Source: Phycisphaeraceae bacterium (GTDB taxonomy: Bacteria; Planctomycetota; Phycisphaerae; Phycisphaerales; UBA1924). From it: 42,595 nt of DNA. Location: contig RECQ01000073.1 of assembly GCA_007693965.1 (NCBI GenBank), forward strand, positions 1 to 42,595, read 5' to 3'. The translations under genes were made by a program, and so were the position numbers. Below the pieces are notes generated by a model. The model did not search any database, was not told where the DNA came from, and was given only the letters and a program-made list of their open reading frames with translations. Shown in pieces: positions 16,276 to 25,405 of this stretch (the stretch's first letter is position 1; every line of letters begins with the position of its first letter).

Positions 16276-17061
16276 TCAACGCCCCGTCGCGGCGGCGCGG
16301 GCCTTCCACCGGGCGACGAACGCCTCGTACTGCGCCGGCGTGTCGATCCCATGGTGGCGCACGTCCATCACCGCGACGACGATCTCGCGCCCGTGCTCCA
16401 GCGCCCGGAGTTGCTCGAGCCGCTCGGCCTGCTCCAGCGGCGTCGGCTCGAGCGCGATGTACTCGCGTAGAAATTCGCGGCGATACGCGTACAGGCCAAC
16501 GTGTTTCAGCGGCTGGGCGGCGGCGTCCCCGGCGGATCCATCGCCGAATACGGTGTGCGGAATCAGAGCCCGCGAAAAATACAGCGCTGAGCCGTCGCAC
16601 CGCATGACCACCTTCACGATGTTCGGGTCCGCCGGGTTCTCATCCGGCGCGAAGGGTGAAGCGATGGTCGCCATCGGCGCATCACGCCCTGTGGCGGCAG
16701 CGCCCAGCAGCACATCCACCGCCGCATTGATCAGGGCGGGGTTCAGCTCGGGCTCGTCTCCCTGCGCGTTCACCACGATCGAGTCGTCTGACAGCTTCAG
16801 AATGTCCGCGGCTTCGGCCAGACGTGAAGTGCCGTTCGGATGCTCCGGCGAGGTCAGAAGCGCCTCGCCGCCGAAGCCGCGCACCGCCGTCGCGATGCGC
16901 TCGTCATCCGTCGCGATCACAACCCGGCTGACCGCTGATGAAGCAGCCGCGGCGTCATGCACGTGCTGAATCATGGGTCGACCGGTCGCGTTCGCAAGCG
17001 GCTTGCCGGGAAAGCGCGTCGATTCGTAGCGCGCCGGGATGATGACGACGACATCGGGCAT
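16276..17061 (-). CDS. kdsB: 3-deoxy-manno-octulosonate cytidylyltransferase (CMP-Kdo synthetase)
   Basis: KdsB activates Kdo with CTP to CMP-Kdo for assembly of the lipopolysaccharide inner core. The 261-residue length matches the family (about 245-260). Motifs: the nucleotide-binding I-I-P-A-R-Y-E-S-T-R-F-P-G-K-P-L (about 7-22), ATDDERI (about 50), N-G-T-S-R (about 76), N-A-Q-G-D-E-P (about 98) and HVGLYAYRREFL (about 186). All catalytic features appear present. Only the Q-preceding residue differs from the common N-V-Q-G-D-E-P. Its presence implies a Kdo-containing outer membrane. It lies between a TPR gene (50 bp upstream) and the HEAT/MA-like gene, probably in one transcript. Confidence 0.95.
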   Translation of the reverse strand: MPDVVVIIPARYESTRFPGKPLANATGRPMIQHVHDAAAASSAVSRVVIATDDERIATAVRGFGGEALLTSPEHPNGTSRLAEAADILKLSDDSIVVNAQGDEPELNPALINAAVDVLLGAAATGRDAPMATIASPFAPDENPADPNIVKVVMRCDGSALYFSRALIPHTVFGDGSAGDAAAQPLKHVGLYAYRREFLREYIALEPTPLEQAERLEQLRALEHGREIVVAVMDVRHHGIDTPAQYEAFVARWKARAAATGR

Positions 17062-17111
17062 GGTCTTTCCGGAGCTCCGGAGATCCTGAGGTGCGGGGCC
17101 GCGGCGGATGA

Positions 17112-18647
17112 TCAGCCCGAGGCTGTCTTGAGCTCCTGCACCAGCTGGCGCAGTTCGTCACGCCGCTCGCGGATGTCGCGGAAGCTGATCTGCTGCATCG
17201 CGATTCCAGAGGCGAGGCGCATGGCCTCCTCGGCGTCATTCGTATCGCGCTCCGCGCGGGCCTTGGCCTCGAGGGCGCGCATCAGCCCATAGCGCAGCTC
17301 CAGACCGAGGTCGTCCTTCTCGCTCGGATGGTTCTTGATGCCGGAGCGCAGGCTCTCCACCGCCTCGGTGTGCCAGCCCAGCGCCAGGAACGACTGGCCC
17401 AGGTAGTTGAGAACCTGCACGCGGCTCTTGGCGTCGTTCTGCGCCTCCTGGAAGAATTCGATCGCCTTCTCGTATTGACCCAGCAGAAAGTGACGCCGGC
17501 CGAGCTGGTACTTGAAGGACAGGTCCGTCGGATATGCGTCCACGCACAGCGTCAGCTCCTCGATCTCCATCTCGATGAACTTGCGCTCCGCATCCTTGAG
17601 TGTGGCCTGCAGCTTTTCGTCGTCCGGCTTCTCCGCCGCGGCGTCTCGAAGCTGGCGCAGCTTGCGCCGGGCCCGGCGCAGCTTCACGTCGCCCGCCTGC
17701 TGACGGAATCGAAATTCCTTGGTGTCCTCGTACCCCTTGATCAGCACCTGGTACGCCAGCTTCTCATGCTCAGGATTGTTCGTCTCCAGCAGGCGACGGG
17801 CATACGCGGCGATGGTCTTGTTGTCCGTAGGACGCGAATCGTAATCCTCTTTCGCAGCCGAGAGCAGACGCGTCGCCGCATCTTCGCCCTTCGCAAGGCT
17901 CGACTCATCCTGAATCCTGCGCTGGGTGTCGGCGTCGCGGATATTTTTACGGAATCCGCCCTCCTGCCCTGTCTCCTCGTAGCCGCCCTTGGTCATCGCG
18001 GCCTGCGCGGAGAGGTTCCGAAGCTCCGCTTCAAGCGGCGAGTCGGTCGGATCCACATTGAGAGCAAGGTTGCCCGCCTTCACCGCAAGGTCGAACGCCT
18101 GAATCTCGGAGAAAAGGTCCTTGAGCCGGACGTAGTGGTCCTTCTTCGGCTTGCGATCATTCAGCGAAGCGCCCAGCACGCGGTCGCCGATCCAGTACGC
18201 CGATTCCGCCAGACCGAGCTTGACGGACGTCTCGACGGCCTTCACACCCGCCGAGGTGTCGCCCGGCCTGGTTCCCCAGTTGAGCAGGGCGACGAGGAAG
18301 CGCTCCACCGGACCCTTGCCGTCGAAGGAGCGGGATTGGTCGCGCGTCGGCCCGGGCTTGCGCATGGTGCGTCGGAACTCGAGGGCCGACTGCCAGAACT
18401 GCTCAAGCCCGGTGAAACTGGTCGGATCCTGCCGCAGACCCTGCAGCCACAGCGTCATGGCGTATTCATGGTTGCCCGTCTCGTGGACGGTGCGGGCGTG
18501 CTCGAAGAAGCGGGCGGCCTTGGCCGCATCAGCCTTGTACAGACCCTTCTCGTCCCCGTTGGACTCGGTCGCGATGCGCCCAGCATCCTCCGTGGACGCA
18601 GCGTCGTCGGCCTGGTCGGTCTCCTTCTTTTTCCCAAACAGCGCCAA
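17112..18647 (-). CDS. TPR-repeat protein with TTG start
   Basis: A 511-residue cytosolic, highly charged helical protein. After an acidic N-terminal tail (about residues 10-35) come TPR-like units: one pair near 40-75 (AARFFEHARTVHETGNHEYA), and a clearer array at about 375-460 (YQLGRRHFLLGQYEKAIEFF, then YLGQSFLALGWHTEAVESL). A long charged coiled-coil-like stretch lies near 310-370. The start codon is TTG: CAGGAG lies eight bases upstream with good spacing and no ATG gives a sensible start. The client is unknown; the family is generally a protein-protein scaffold. It is first in the leftward group with kdsB and diverges from def across 140 bp. Confidence 0.85.
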   Translation of the reverse strand: MALFGKKKETDQADDAASTEDAGRIATESNGDEKGLYKADAAKAARFFEHARTVHETGNHEYAMTLWLQGLRQDPTSFTGLEQFWQSALEFRRTMRKPGPTRDQSRSFDGKGPVERFLVALLNWGTRPGDTSAGVKAVETSVKLGLAESAYWIGDRVLGASLNDRKPKKDHYVRLKDLFSEIQAFDLAVKAGNLALNVDPTDSPLEAELRNLSAQAAMTKGGYEETGQEGGFRKNIRDADTQRRIQDESSLAKGEDAATRLLSAAKEDYDSRPTDNKTIAAYARRLLETNNPEHEKLAYQVLIKGYEDTKEFRFRQQAGDVKLRRARRKLRQLRDAAAEKPDDEKLQATLKDAERKFIEMEIEELTLCVDAYPTDLSFKYQLGRRHFLLGQYEKAIEFFQEAQNDAKSRVQVLNYLGQSFLALGWHTEAVESLRSGIKNHPSEKDDLGLELRYGLMRALEAKARAERDTNDAEEAMRLASGIAMQQISFRDIRERRDELRQLVQELKTASG

Positions 18648-18787
18648 GATCTGCTCCTGTCGTCGGGCGGCGGGGGTTGAATCCCGCCTTTCGACGCCGA
18701 TTCAACGGGAGCCTGATGCTACGGGATCCGCCGCGGGAGCGTCAACGCAACGCCCCGATCCGCTCCTCGCCCGCATACACTGGACCC

Positions 18788-19345
18788 ATGCCCGCTGACC
18801 CACAATCCCTCCATATCCGCACATATCCCGATCCGGTTCTCCGGCGGAAGGCGCCGCCGCTCGAATCCGTCTCAGATGAGGTCCGGGCCGTGGCCGCCCG
18901 GATGATCGAGCTCATGTTCGAGGCCGAGGGCGTCGGTCTGGCGGCGCCGCAAGTGGGCCTGGAGTGGCGCCTCTTCGTCGCCCACGTGCCTCAAAATGAG
19001 GACAACTCCACCCTGGACGATCCTCCCAGCGCCACCCCCGAGCCGCAGGTCTACATCAACCCTGTCCTCGGCCCCCTCGAAGGCGACCTCGCCCCGTCGG
19101 AGGAGGGCTGCCTGAGCCTCCCCGAGATCCGCGGCGAGGTCCGCCGGCCCCCAGTCGCCACCATCACCGCTCTCGGCCTCGACGGGGAACGCTTCACCGC
19201 CACAGCCTCCGGCCTCCTCGCCCGCTGCTGGCAGCACGAGGTGGACCACCTCGACGGAATCCTGATCATCGACAAGATGACGCAGATATCCAGGCTCCGC
19301 GTGCGCTCTGCGGTGAAGGGGCTGGAGAAGCAGGCCCGGATCTGA
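18788..19345 (+). CDS. def: Peptide deformylase
   Basis: Removes the formyl group from N-formyl-methionine of new proteins, the counterpart of the fmt product. All three family motifs are intact in 185 residues: G-V-G-L-A-A-P-Q-V-G (about 45-54), E-G-C-L-S-L-P with the metal-binding Cys (about 104-110) and Q-H-E-V-D-H-L-D-G with the metal-binding histidines and catalytic Glu (about 147-155). An insert of about 15 residues (E-D-N-S-T-L-D-D-P-P) lies between motifs 1 and 2. The ATG at 18788 lies 140 bp from the divergent TPR gene. Between def and fmt, adjacent in many bacteria, lies a 4.7-kb gene on the opposite strand. Confidence 0.95.
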   Translation: MPADPQSLHIRTYPDPVLRRKAPPLESVSDEVRAVAARMIELMFEAEGVGLAAPQVGLEWRLFVAHVPQNEDNSTLDDPPSATPEPQVYINPVLGPLEGDLAPSEEGCLSLPEIRGEVRRPPVATITALGLDGERFTATASGLLARCWQHEVDHLDGILIIDKMTQISRLRVRSAVKGLEKQARI

Positions 19346-19358
19346 AGTCCAAAGCGGC

Positions 19359-22300
19359 TTACTTCCCGCACGCGCCCCACGAACCGAGGATGGCGCTGAG
19401 ATCCTGAGCGTTGACGACGCCATCGCCATTGGTGTCACCCGGGCACGGCGCGGGCGCCGGCGGACACACACCCCAGCTCCCGAGCAGAATGCCGAGGTCC
19501 TGCGCGTTCACCACGCCGTCCCCGTTCAGATCCGCGGGGCAGTTCACCTGCGCCGTCCCGACGAGGATCACCACATCCGCCGGATCGCTGAAGACGTGCT
19601 GGTCGAGCAAGCCGCGGCTTCCCGGCTGGCATCCGAGGCCATCCACGAACGCGCCGGATCGATAGTTGAACCGGTCGGTCCCCTGGAAACCCGGGTCGGG
19701 CGTGTAGGTGAAGGAGCCGTCTGAGTAGACGACCACGTGCCCGTGCTGCGGCGCGATGTATTCGGGGTCGAAGTGGAACCCCGTGTCCACCTCGATGGTG
19801 CGGCAGAGCTGGAGGATGTCGTTCGCCAGCAGGCCGTTGTGGCTGTTGACGTGCAGCGTCTCGCCGGGAGTGACGGCGTAGGTGTCGGGCACGGCGAGAT
19901 TGAAGGCGTTGTCGCGCAGACTGCGCAGCTCCGCAAGCATGTAGTTGAGATGCGCATGCCCCTGTGGATCGGCGTCGATGGCGTCGTCGATTTCGTCCTG
20001 GGCGATCCCGGCCCGCTCGTGCATGATCGCGGAGATCGAGTTCTGCTCGATCCTGCCGTCCAGCATGTCCAGCATGATCGGCAGCACCGCCTGGCCCCGC
20101 AGGCCCACCTCGCTGGTTGCGGGGTTGCCCCCGAGGGCGGCGCGGAGGACATCACTCGTCTCCATCGCGAAGGGGAGCGAGAACGTGGCGTACGCCCGGA
20201 GCAGCGACTCCCAGTTGGAGAGCATCAACGCCGCGTCCCTGACCGTGTTCGAGCCGGGGGGCGAAGCGAGTTCGCCGATGGCCGCGATCAGGACATCGCG
20301 CTGCAGCAGCTCGAGTTCGCGTGAGACATACGGTTCGAGATACGACCCGGTGGCGAACACGTAGGCGGCGGGGCGTCCATCCATGCCCTGGTCCGGGTCC
20401 GCGCCCGTCCGGCTGCCGACGACGATGGTGTTTCCGGAGACCGCGACGGCCGAGCCGAAGTTCTGCGCCCTCATGGCGTCCGAGGCGAAGATGGGAGGCA
20501 ATGGTCCATCGGCGCCCTGGGCCGTGATGAACGCCGCACCCTTGCCGAAATCGCTCTTCGATTGACTGGGGCTGGCCCACTGTGCTCCCGTGACGGCCCA
20601 CGCGCCGTCCATGGCGACGGATCCACCGAACTGATCGCTGGTGCTTCCATTGGCGTCGGTGATCCTTGATGTCTGGACCCACATCTCGCCGCCGGCGTCG
20701 AGCGTGAAGAAATACGCGGCGCCCCGCTCGCTCACCGCGCGAGGCGCGCCGATCATGGCGACGTCCCCCTTGATGGAGACCGACCAGCCGAAAGCATGAT
20801 TGGCCGCCCCGTCGTTCGCGAGAAGATTCGGGCCCTGAACCGACCACTCCTGGCCGGTGCGAGTGAACACGGAAGCGGCGCCGACTCCGTTCCCGGGCGC
20901 GCCGGCGGCACTGGGAGCGCCCGCGATCAATGTGTCGCCGCTGATTGAGACCGACCACCCGAAACGATCGTTGGTCTGGGCGGCGGGCGGCTTGAGCAGC
21001 CTTTGTTGCTCAGTCCACGCGCTGCCAAAGCGTGTGAAAACGGACACCGCGCCAGCGTTGACGACCGAGGCATCGGGGTCGTCACGGAACGGCGCTCCGA
21101 TGACGGCGGTGTCGCCGTCGATTGCGACGGAATAGCCGAACTGATCAGGCGAAATCGAACCGGCATCTGTGATCTTCGCCTGCTGTGTCCATGTCGTGCC
21201 GGCGCGCGTGTAGACCCACGCAGCGCCCCTGTTGCCGTTGTGCGCCGGCGCCCCAATGACGACGGTGTCGCCGTCGATGGCGACGGACCAGCCGAACCGA
21301 TCCGTTCCGGTCAGATCGCCGGGCTTGAGCATGGCTTCGAGCGACCACTCGAAGACGCCGCTGCGCGTGTAGACATACGCCGCGCCGCCACCCGCGGCGA
21401 AGGGGGCGCCGATGACCATCGTGTGGCGATCGATCGCCACCTGGCCGTCGAACCCGGGCGAGGGCTCGGTCATGTCGGGCGGCGTGATCTTGACTCTCTC
21501 GGTCCAGACGTCGGACCCGGTGACCAGTGTGTCCGAAAGGACGCCGACGGGAAGATTTCCCCCGTAACTCGTGCCGGCGAGGTTCTCCGAAGAGAGCAGC
21601 GCATCGCGGAACCCGATGGCGGACCCGTTCCAGCGGAAGTTGACGCCGCCAACGCCGTAAGAACCGTCCAGTGTGAGCTCCCGCACGAAGGCCTGTTGTC
21701 CACCGGGAGATTCATAGATGAACCGGAGCGACGTTCCGGAGACGCTCCACAAAATGCGTCCCCACTGCTGGCCGTCGGCGCCGGCGAGGACCGCGGCGGT
21801 CTGGGGCATGTCCGAATTGAAGAGGCCCCAGACGTCGGTCGTGGTTGCGGGCAGTGTCAGCGGCGCATTCGACTCGGGAAATTCGGGCGAGTCGAATTCG
21901 TTCGGGATCTTGTCCATCGCCGGCGCGATCGCCCGGACGTCCTGCGCGATCGGCCCCCAGGGATCGATGCTGGTCACGCCGTCGGAGAGGCCCCTGGGCC
22001 CGAGCGCATGCGTGTAGATGGCCTGCTGCATGGCGTCCGCCGAGTCGCGGTAGCCGCCGAAGAGCGCATCGAAGAGCGTCTGGCTCTGCCCGGCCTCCAT
22101 CGCATCGGCGAGGCGCTGTCCTTCGCGGATGATCCGCTCGATGTTGCGGTCCTGGGCGGGGATTCCGGAGAGGATCTGCTGCTCATACTGGTACGCGAAG
22201 TACCACGGGTTCTCTCTGACGAGCTGCGCATAGCCCGCAGCGCCCTGGGCCCACTGGGCCGTCGCCACCAGGCGGTTCGTCGCGAGCCGCGGGAGGCCGA

Positions 22301-24095
22301 GTTTGGCCGGGAAGACGCGGAGATCGTTCACGTTGCGGCCGATGGAGTCGTCGTTGAGGAGCTGGTCGGCGGTGGCGACGGTCAGGGCCGAGGTGTGCGG
22401 CCCCGCCAGTGCCGCGTTCTGCGCGGTGTCCACAGTGAAGGTGAAGAACGCGTTGGCGCCGGCGAGGAAACTCTCAGGTCCGGCGTAGGGCAGGTCGACG
22501 CCGTTGAAGCCGCGATACTTCAGGTACGTGTTCACCGAGCCCGCCAGGTCGGCGTGCAGCAGGTTCTCCGCCATGCCGTACAGCGCATCCTCGATGCGCT
22601 CCAGCGCAGCGCGGTTGATCATGACGTCGCGCACCAGGTCGTCGACCGAGCCCTGGAGATCGCCGATCTGCTGGCCGAGGGCGTTGAAGCCCTGCGCCAT
22701 GTTCTCAAAGACGATGTTGAGCTGCATCTCGATGCGGTCGAACCGCTCGTGCATCTGCACACGCATGCTCTCGATGTCCTGGCGCACGGCGACGATCTGA
22801 TCGAAGATCTGTATTTCAGCGTTCGTCGGCTGGTCTGCGTTGGCCAGCTCGTCGTACAACGTTGCGCCTCCGCTGATGATGACGGCGACGCCTCCGACCA
22901 CGACGATGGCGCCAAGCACCGCCCCGACGCCGGTCCACCCCGCGGCGACCATGGTCGCCAGACCACCCGCCACAGTGCCGACCCCGGCGACGACCTTGAG
23001 CCCGGCGATCGCCACGGCGAGCATGTCGATCGAGCCGGACTGGATCTCCGCGACATGCTGCGTGTGGCGCGCAAGATCCCTGATCGTCGGATCCTCGCTC
23101 TGGTGCAGGAGGAGCGCGTTCGCCGCGAGGATTGTCCGCGGCATGGCGACCTCGGCGAGCCTGTTCCGCAGGTCCGCGGCGAGCTGGTCGAGGATCGTTT
23201 CATCCTGGTAGAGATCGAGGCCGTCCCGCAGCGCGGGCGCTTCAGCGTCGGCGTCCGCCAGTTCGGCCAGAAAATCCTGCATGCACTCGTTCAGAACGTT
23301 GAATTGCTCAGAGATATCGTCCCAGATCGGCGGCGCGGTTTCTCCGGGCGCCACCCGGATCGCATCCAAAAAGTCCTCGTACGTCGCGGGCAGTTGCGCC
23401 AGCCCCTCGAACACGGGCGAGAACCGCTCGTCGTCGACGCCATCGGGCGTCGGCTCGTACCCCTCGCTCACGAGAAACGCGCGCAGCGTGTTCGAGAGCG
23501 CCGGGTTCTCAACGCCGTTCAGATCGCGACCCAGCAACCCTGTGACCAGCAGGTTCGACCACTGCGGCGAGTGGGCGAAGGACCGCCATCGAGCATCCTC
23601 GAAACGGACCATCCTCGACTGCAGCGACTGGAAATCGAACGGGTCCGGAACACGGAGCCCGAGCAGCGCCGTGGCGCCCTCGCCGATGTTGGTGTCCAGC
23701 CCTCTCAGCGAGACGACTCCCTCGAGCCTCGTGTGCCGCAGCGCGGGAAGAAAATTCGCGCTCCGCCGAAGCTCCGGATCGCCCGGCGCGGCGGTCAGCA
23801 TCGTGGCCGCGAACACATTCGTGAAGTCGGTGAGCTGCGCTTCGCTCGCGAGCGGATTGCGCGTCGCGAACTCCATCAACGCCGCGACCACGCCCGCCAC
23901 GCGCGGCCGCGGATTATTCGTGTAGTCGAAGCGCACGAACTCACTGGCGCTGACGGCCTCGATGAATGCGTCATAGCTCTCATTGTCGTTGATGCCGAAG
24001 TCGACATTCTGCGACAGCGCCGGCGCCGGGAGCCATGCGATCACCGCGACGACGATCGCGCTCCGGAGCATCCGCCAACGTGGGAAAGAAATCAT
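19359..24095 (-). CDS. Giant exported protein: hydrophobic hairpin, seven FG-GAP repeats, cadherin-like module, dockerin
   Basis: A 1578-residue exported protein. Signal peptide about 1-28. Residues 30-350 are helical and unrecognised. A long hydrophobic, glycine/valine-rich hairpin (about 357-411) is followed by a coiled coil (about 425-510), the layout seen in alpha-helical pore-forming proteins, although no specific family is recognised. A middle region (about 530-860) contains likely ligand-binding beta sheet. Then come seven FG-GAP repeats (about 870-1255; e.g. FGWSVAIDGDTVVIGAP), expected to form a beta-propeller. A VCBS/cadherin-like module (about 1408-1480; GSFTYTPDPGFQGTDRFNY) and two dockerin repeats (about 1518-1578) end the chain. 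AAAGG lies upstream of the ATG. Probable surface or adhesion role is inference. Confidence 0.88.
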   Translation of the reverse strand: MISFPRWRMLRSAIVVAVIAWLPAPALSQNVDFGINDNESYDAFIEAVSASEFVRFDYTNNPRPRVAGVVAALMEFATRNPLASEAQLTDFTNVFAATMLTAAPGDPELRRSANFLPALRHTRLEGVVSLRGLDTNIGEGATALLGLRVPDPFDFQSLQSRMVRFEDARWRSFAHSPQWSNLLVTGLLGRDLNGVENPALSNTLRAFLVSEGYEPTPDGVDDERFSPVFEGLAQLPATYEDFLDAIRVAPGETAPPIWDDISEQFNVLNECMQDFLAELADADAEAPALRDGLDLYQDETILDQLAADLRNRLAEVAMPRTILAANALLLHQSEDPTIRDLARHTQHVAEIQSGSIDMLAVAIAGLKVVAGVGTVAGGLATMVAAGWTGVGAVLGAIVVVGGVAVIISGGATLYDELANADQPTNAEIQIFDQIVAVRQDIESMRVQMHERFDRIEMQLNIVFENMAQGFNALGQQIGDLQGSVDDLVRDVMINRAALERIEDALYGMAENLLHADLAGSVNTYLKYRGFNGVDLPYAGPESFLAGANAFFTFTVDTAQNAALAGPHTSALTVATADQLLNDDSIGRNVNDLRVFPAKLGLPRLATNRLVATAQWAQGAAGYAQLVRENPWYFAYQYEQQILSGIPAQDRNIERIIREGQRLADAMEAGQSQTLFDALFGGYRDSADAMQQAIYTHALGPRGLSDGVTSIDPWGPIAQDVRAIAPAMDKIPNEFDSPEFPESNAPLTLPATTTDVWGLFNSDMPQTAAVLAGADGQQWGRILWSVSGTSLRFIYESPGGQQAFVRELTLDGSYGVGGVNFRWNGSAIGFRDALLSSENLAGTSYGGNLPVGVLSDTLVTGSDVWTERVKITPPDMTEPSPGFDGQVAIDRHTMVIGAPFAAGGGAAYVYTRSGVFEWSLEAMLKPGDLTGTDRFGWSVAIDGDTVVIGAPAHNGNRGAAWVYTRAGTTWTQQAKITDAGSISPDQFGYSVAIDGDTAVIGAPFRDDPDASVVNAGAVSVFTRFGSAWTEQQRLLKPPAAQTNDRFGWSVSISGDTLIAGAPSAAGAPGNGVGAASVFTRTGQEWSVQGPNLLANDGAANHAFGWSVSIKGDVAMIGAPRAVSERGAAYFFTLDAGGEMWVQTSRITDANGSTSDQFGGSVAMDGAWAVTGAQWASPSQSKSDFGKGAAFITAQGADGPLPPIFASDAMRAQNFGSAVAVSGNTIVVGSRTGADPDQGMDGRPAAYVFATGSYLEPYVSRELELLQRDVLIAAIGELASPPGSNTVRDAALMLSNWESLLRAYATFSLPFAMETSDVLRAALGGNPATSEVGLRGQAVLPIMLDMLDGRIEQNSISAIMHERAGIAQDEIDDAIDADPQGHAHLNYMLAELRSLRDNAFNLAVPDTYAVTPGETLHVNSHNGLLANDILQLCRTIEVDTGFHFDPEYIAPQHGHVVVYSDGSFTYTPDPGFQGTDRFNYRSGAFVDGLGCQPGSRGLLDQHVFSDPADVVILVGTAQVNCPADLNGDGVVNAQDLGILLGSWGVCPPAPAPCPGDTNGDGVVNAQDLSAILGSWGACGK

Positions 24096-24448
24096 TCATC
24101 TGCCTTTCTGCCAGCGACTTCCGCATTGAATCGCGCTCGTCTCCGCGTCGGACCCGTTGAGACAAAGGCGACATCGCCATCTTGGGCCACGCCCAGATGG
24201 TCCGCATGCCTGCCAATGTAACTGGTGTATGCATCGATTCATATTGTTTTTCAGGCATTGCCCTGCTTTCTGAGAGCGCTGGTGCGGCAGCCCGGCCATC
24301 GCTATGGGACGCAACGCCCAATCCGGGCGATGCCGACCTGCAAACTGGCGAGCCGGGCGCCGGGGCCCAACTGCGCCGCTCCACTACAATCCCCGCCGGC
24401 GCGCCCTCCCGCGGCGCTTCTCGTCACGGATGATCAGGAGTTCGCTGC
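24096..24448. other. Intergenic region upstream of fmt and the giant gene
   Basis: This 353-bp divergent region should contain the promoters of both flanking genes. It has an AT-richer stretch at about 24215-24262, unlike its surroundings, which is the most likely promoter area. No convincing box pair, RNA gene or ORF could be supported. CAGGAG just before 24449 is the fmt ribosome-binding site. Confidence 0.5.
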
Positions 24449-25405
24449 GTGAATCTCGTCTTCCTCGGCTCCGGCGCCTTCGGACTCCCATCGCTCGATG
24501 CCCTGCGCTCGGTGCATGACATCCGCGCTCTGGTCACACAGCCCGACCGGCCCGCCGGGCGCCGCCGCAGGCTCACGCCGACGCCCGTCGCCGAGTGGGC
24601 TGAAGCGAATCTTCCCGGCGTCCCCGTCTTCAAACCGGAGAACGTGAACGATCCGGACGTGGTTGAGCGCGTGCGCGCTGTCGAGGCCGATGCGTGGGTG
24701 ATCATCGCCTTCGGTCAGAAGCTGGGTCGGCCGCTGCTGGAGGATGTCTTCGCGATGAACCTGCACGGTTCCTTGCTGCCGCGCTGGAGAGGCGCTGCGC
24801 CGATCAACCATGCGATACTCGCCGGCGATGTCGAATCGGGGGTGACGGTCATCACCATCGCGGACCGGATGGACGCCGGGCTCATGCTCGGCTCCGCGGC
24901 AAGACGCATCGACCCGCTCACCACAGCGGGGGAGCTGCACGACCTGCTGGCGCTGGATGGCCCCGGCGTTGTGCTGCGCGTGCTGGAGGAGCACGCTTCT
25001 GGGGGCGGACGCCTGTCGCCTGTGGAGCAGGACGAGTCGCTGGTGACAAAGGCGCCCAAGCTCTCTCGGGCGGACGCGTGGGTGGACATCGTCGGGTCGG
25101 AGGCGGAGCTGTGCCGGCGAAGGATCAACGGGCTTTCGCCCTGGCCGGGCGTTTCCGTGCGGATCGGGGAGGGGGGCGGCGCCTTCGACTGCAAGCTGAT
25201 TCGCGCGCAAGTCGTGGAAGGAAAATGCCAAGAAGAACCCGGACGCCTGCTGGACGCCGCGGCGGGCGTGGTCGTCTGCGCCGGCGGGACGCTGCTCCGC
25301 CTGCTGGAGGCGCAGCCTCCGGGCGGACGGGCGATGGAGTGGACCGAGATGTCGCGCGGTCGCCGGCTGACAGACGGCGCCCCGGTGATAGGATCGACGC
25401 CGTGA
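24449..25405 (+). CDS. fmt: Methionyl-tRNA formyltransferase
   Basis: Formylates methionyl initiator tRNA using 10-formyl-tetrahydrofolate. The 318-residue length fits the family. The N-terminal Rossmann domain begins L-V-F-L-G-S-G-A-F-G and the catalytic segment reads N-L-H-G-S-L-L-P-R-W-R-G-A-A-P-I (about 108-123), with the Asn and His of the active site and the later Asp in TIADRMDAGLML. The C-terminal OB-like tRNA-binding domain (about 205-310) includes NGLSPWPGV. The start codon is GTG, supported by CAGGAG eight bases upstream. Its stop overlaps the start of the next gene (TGATG), so the small HEIGHH protein is translationally coupled to it. Confidence 0.96.
   Translation: MNLVFLGSGAFGLPSLDALRSVHDIRALVTQPDRPAGRRRRLTPTPVAEWAEANLPGVPVFKPENVNDPDVVERVRAVEADAWVIIAFGQKLGRPLLEDVFAMNLHGSLLPRWRGAAPINHAILAGDVESGVTVITIADRMDAGLMLGSAARRIDPLTTAGELHDLLALDGPGVVLRVLEEHASGGGRLSPVEQDESLVTKAPKLSRADAWVDIVGSEAELCRRRINGLSPWPGVSVRIGEGGGAFDCKLIRAQVVEGKCQEEPGRLLDAAAGVVVCAGGTLLRLLEAQPPGGRAMEWTEMSRGRRLTDGAPVIGSTP

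Noticed and set aside
14940-16607. Rightward open frame opposite the HEAT/MA-like gene and kdsB
   Set aside because: It runs across two real genes and their gap; the product is low-complexity Arg/Ala.
21003-24221. Long rightward open frame opposite the giant exported gene
   Set aside because: Arginine-rich product without domains, exactly antisense to a gene with a signal peptide, FG-GAP repeats and dockerin.
24182-24452. Short open frames before fmt
   Set aside because: No ribosome-binding site, no conserved pattern, and they run into fmt in another frame.
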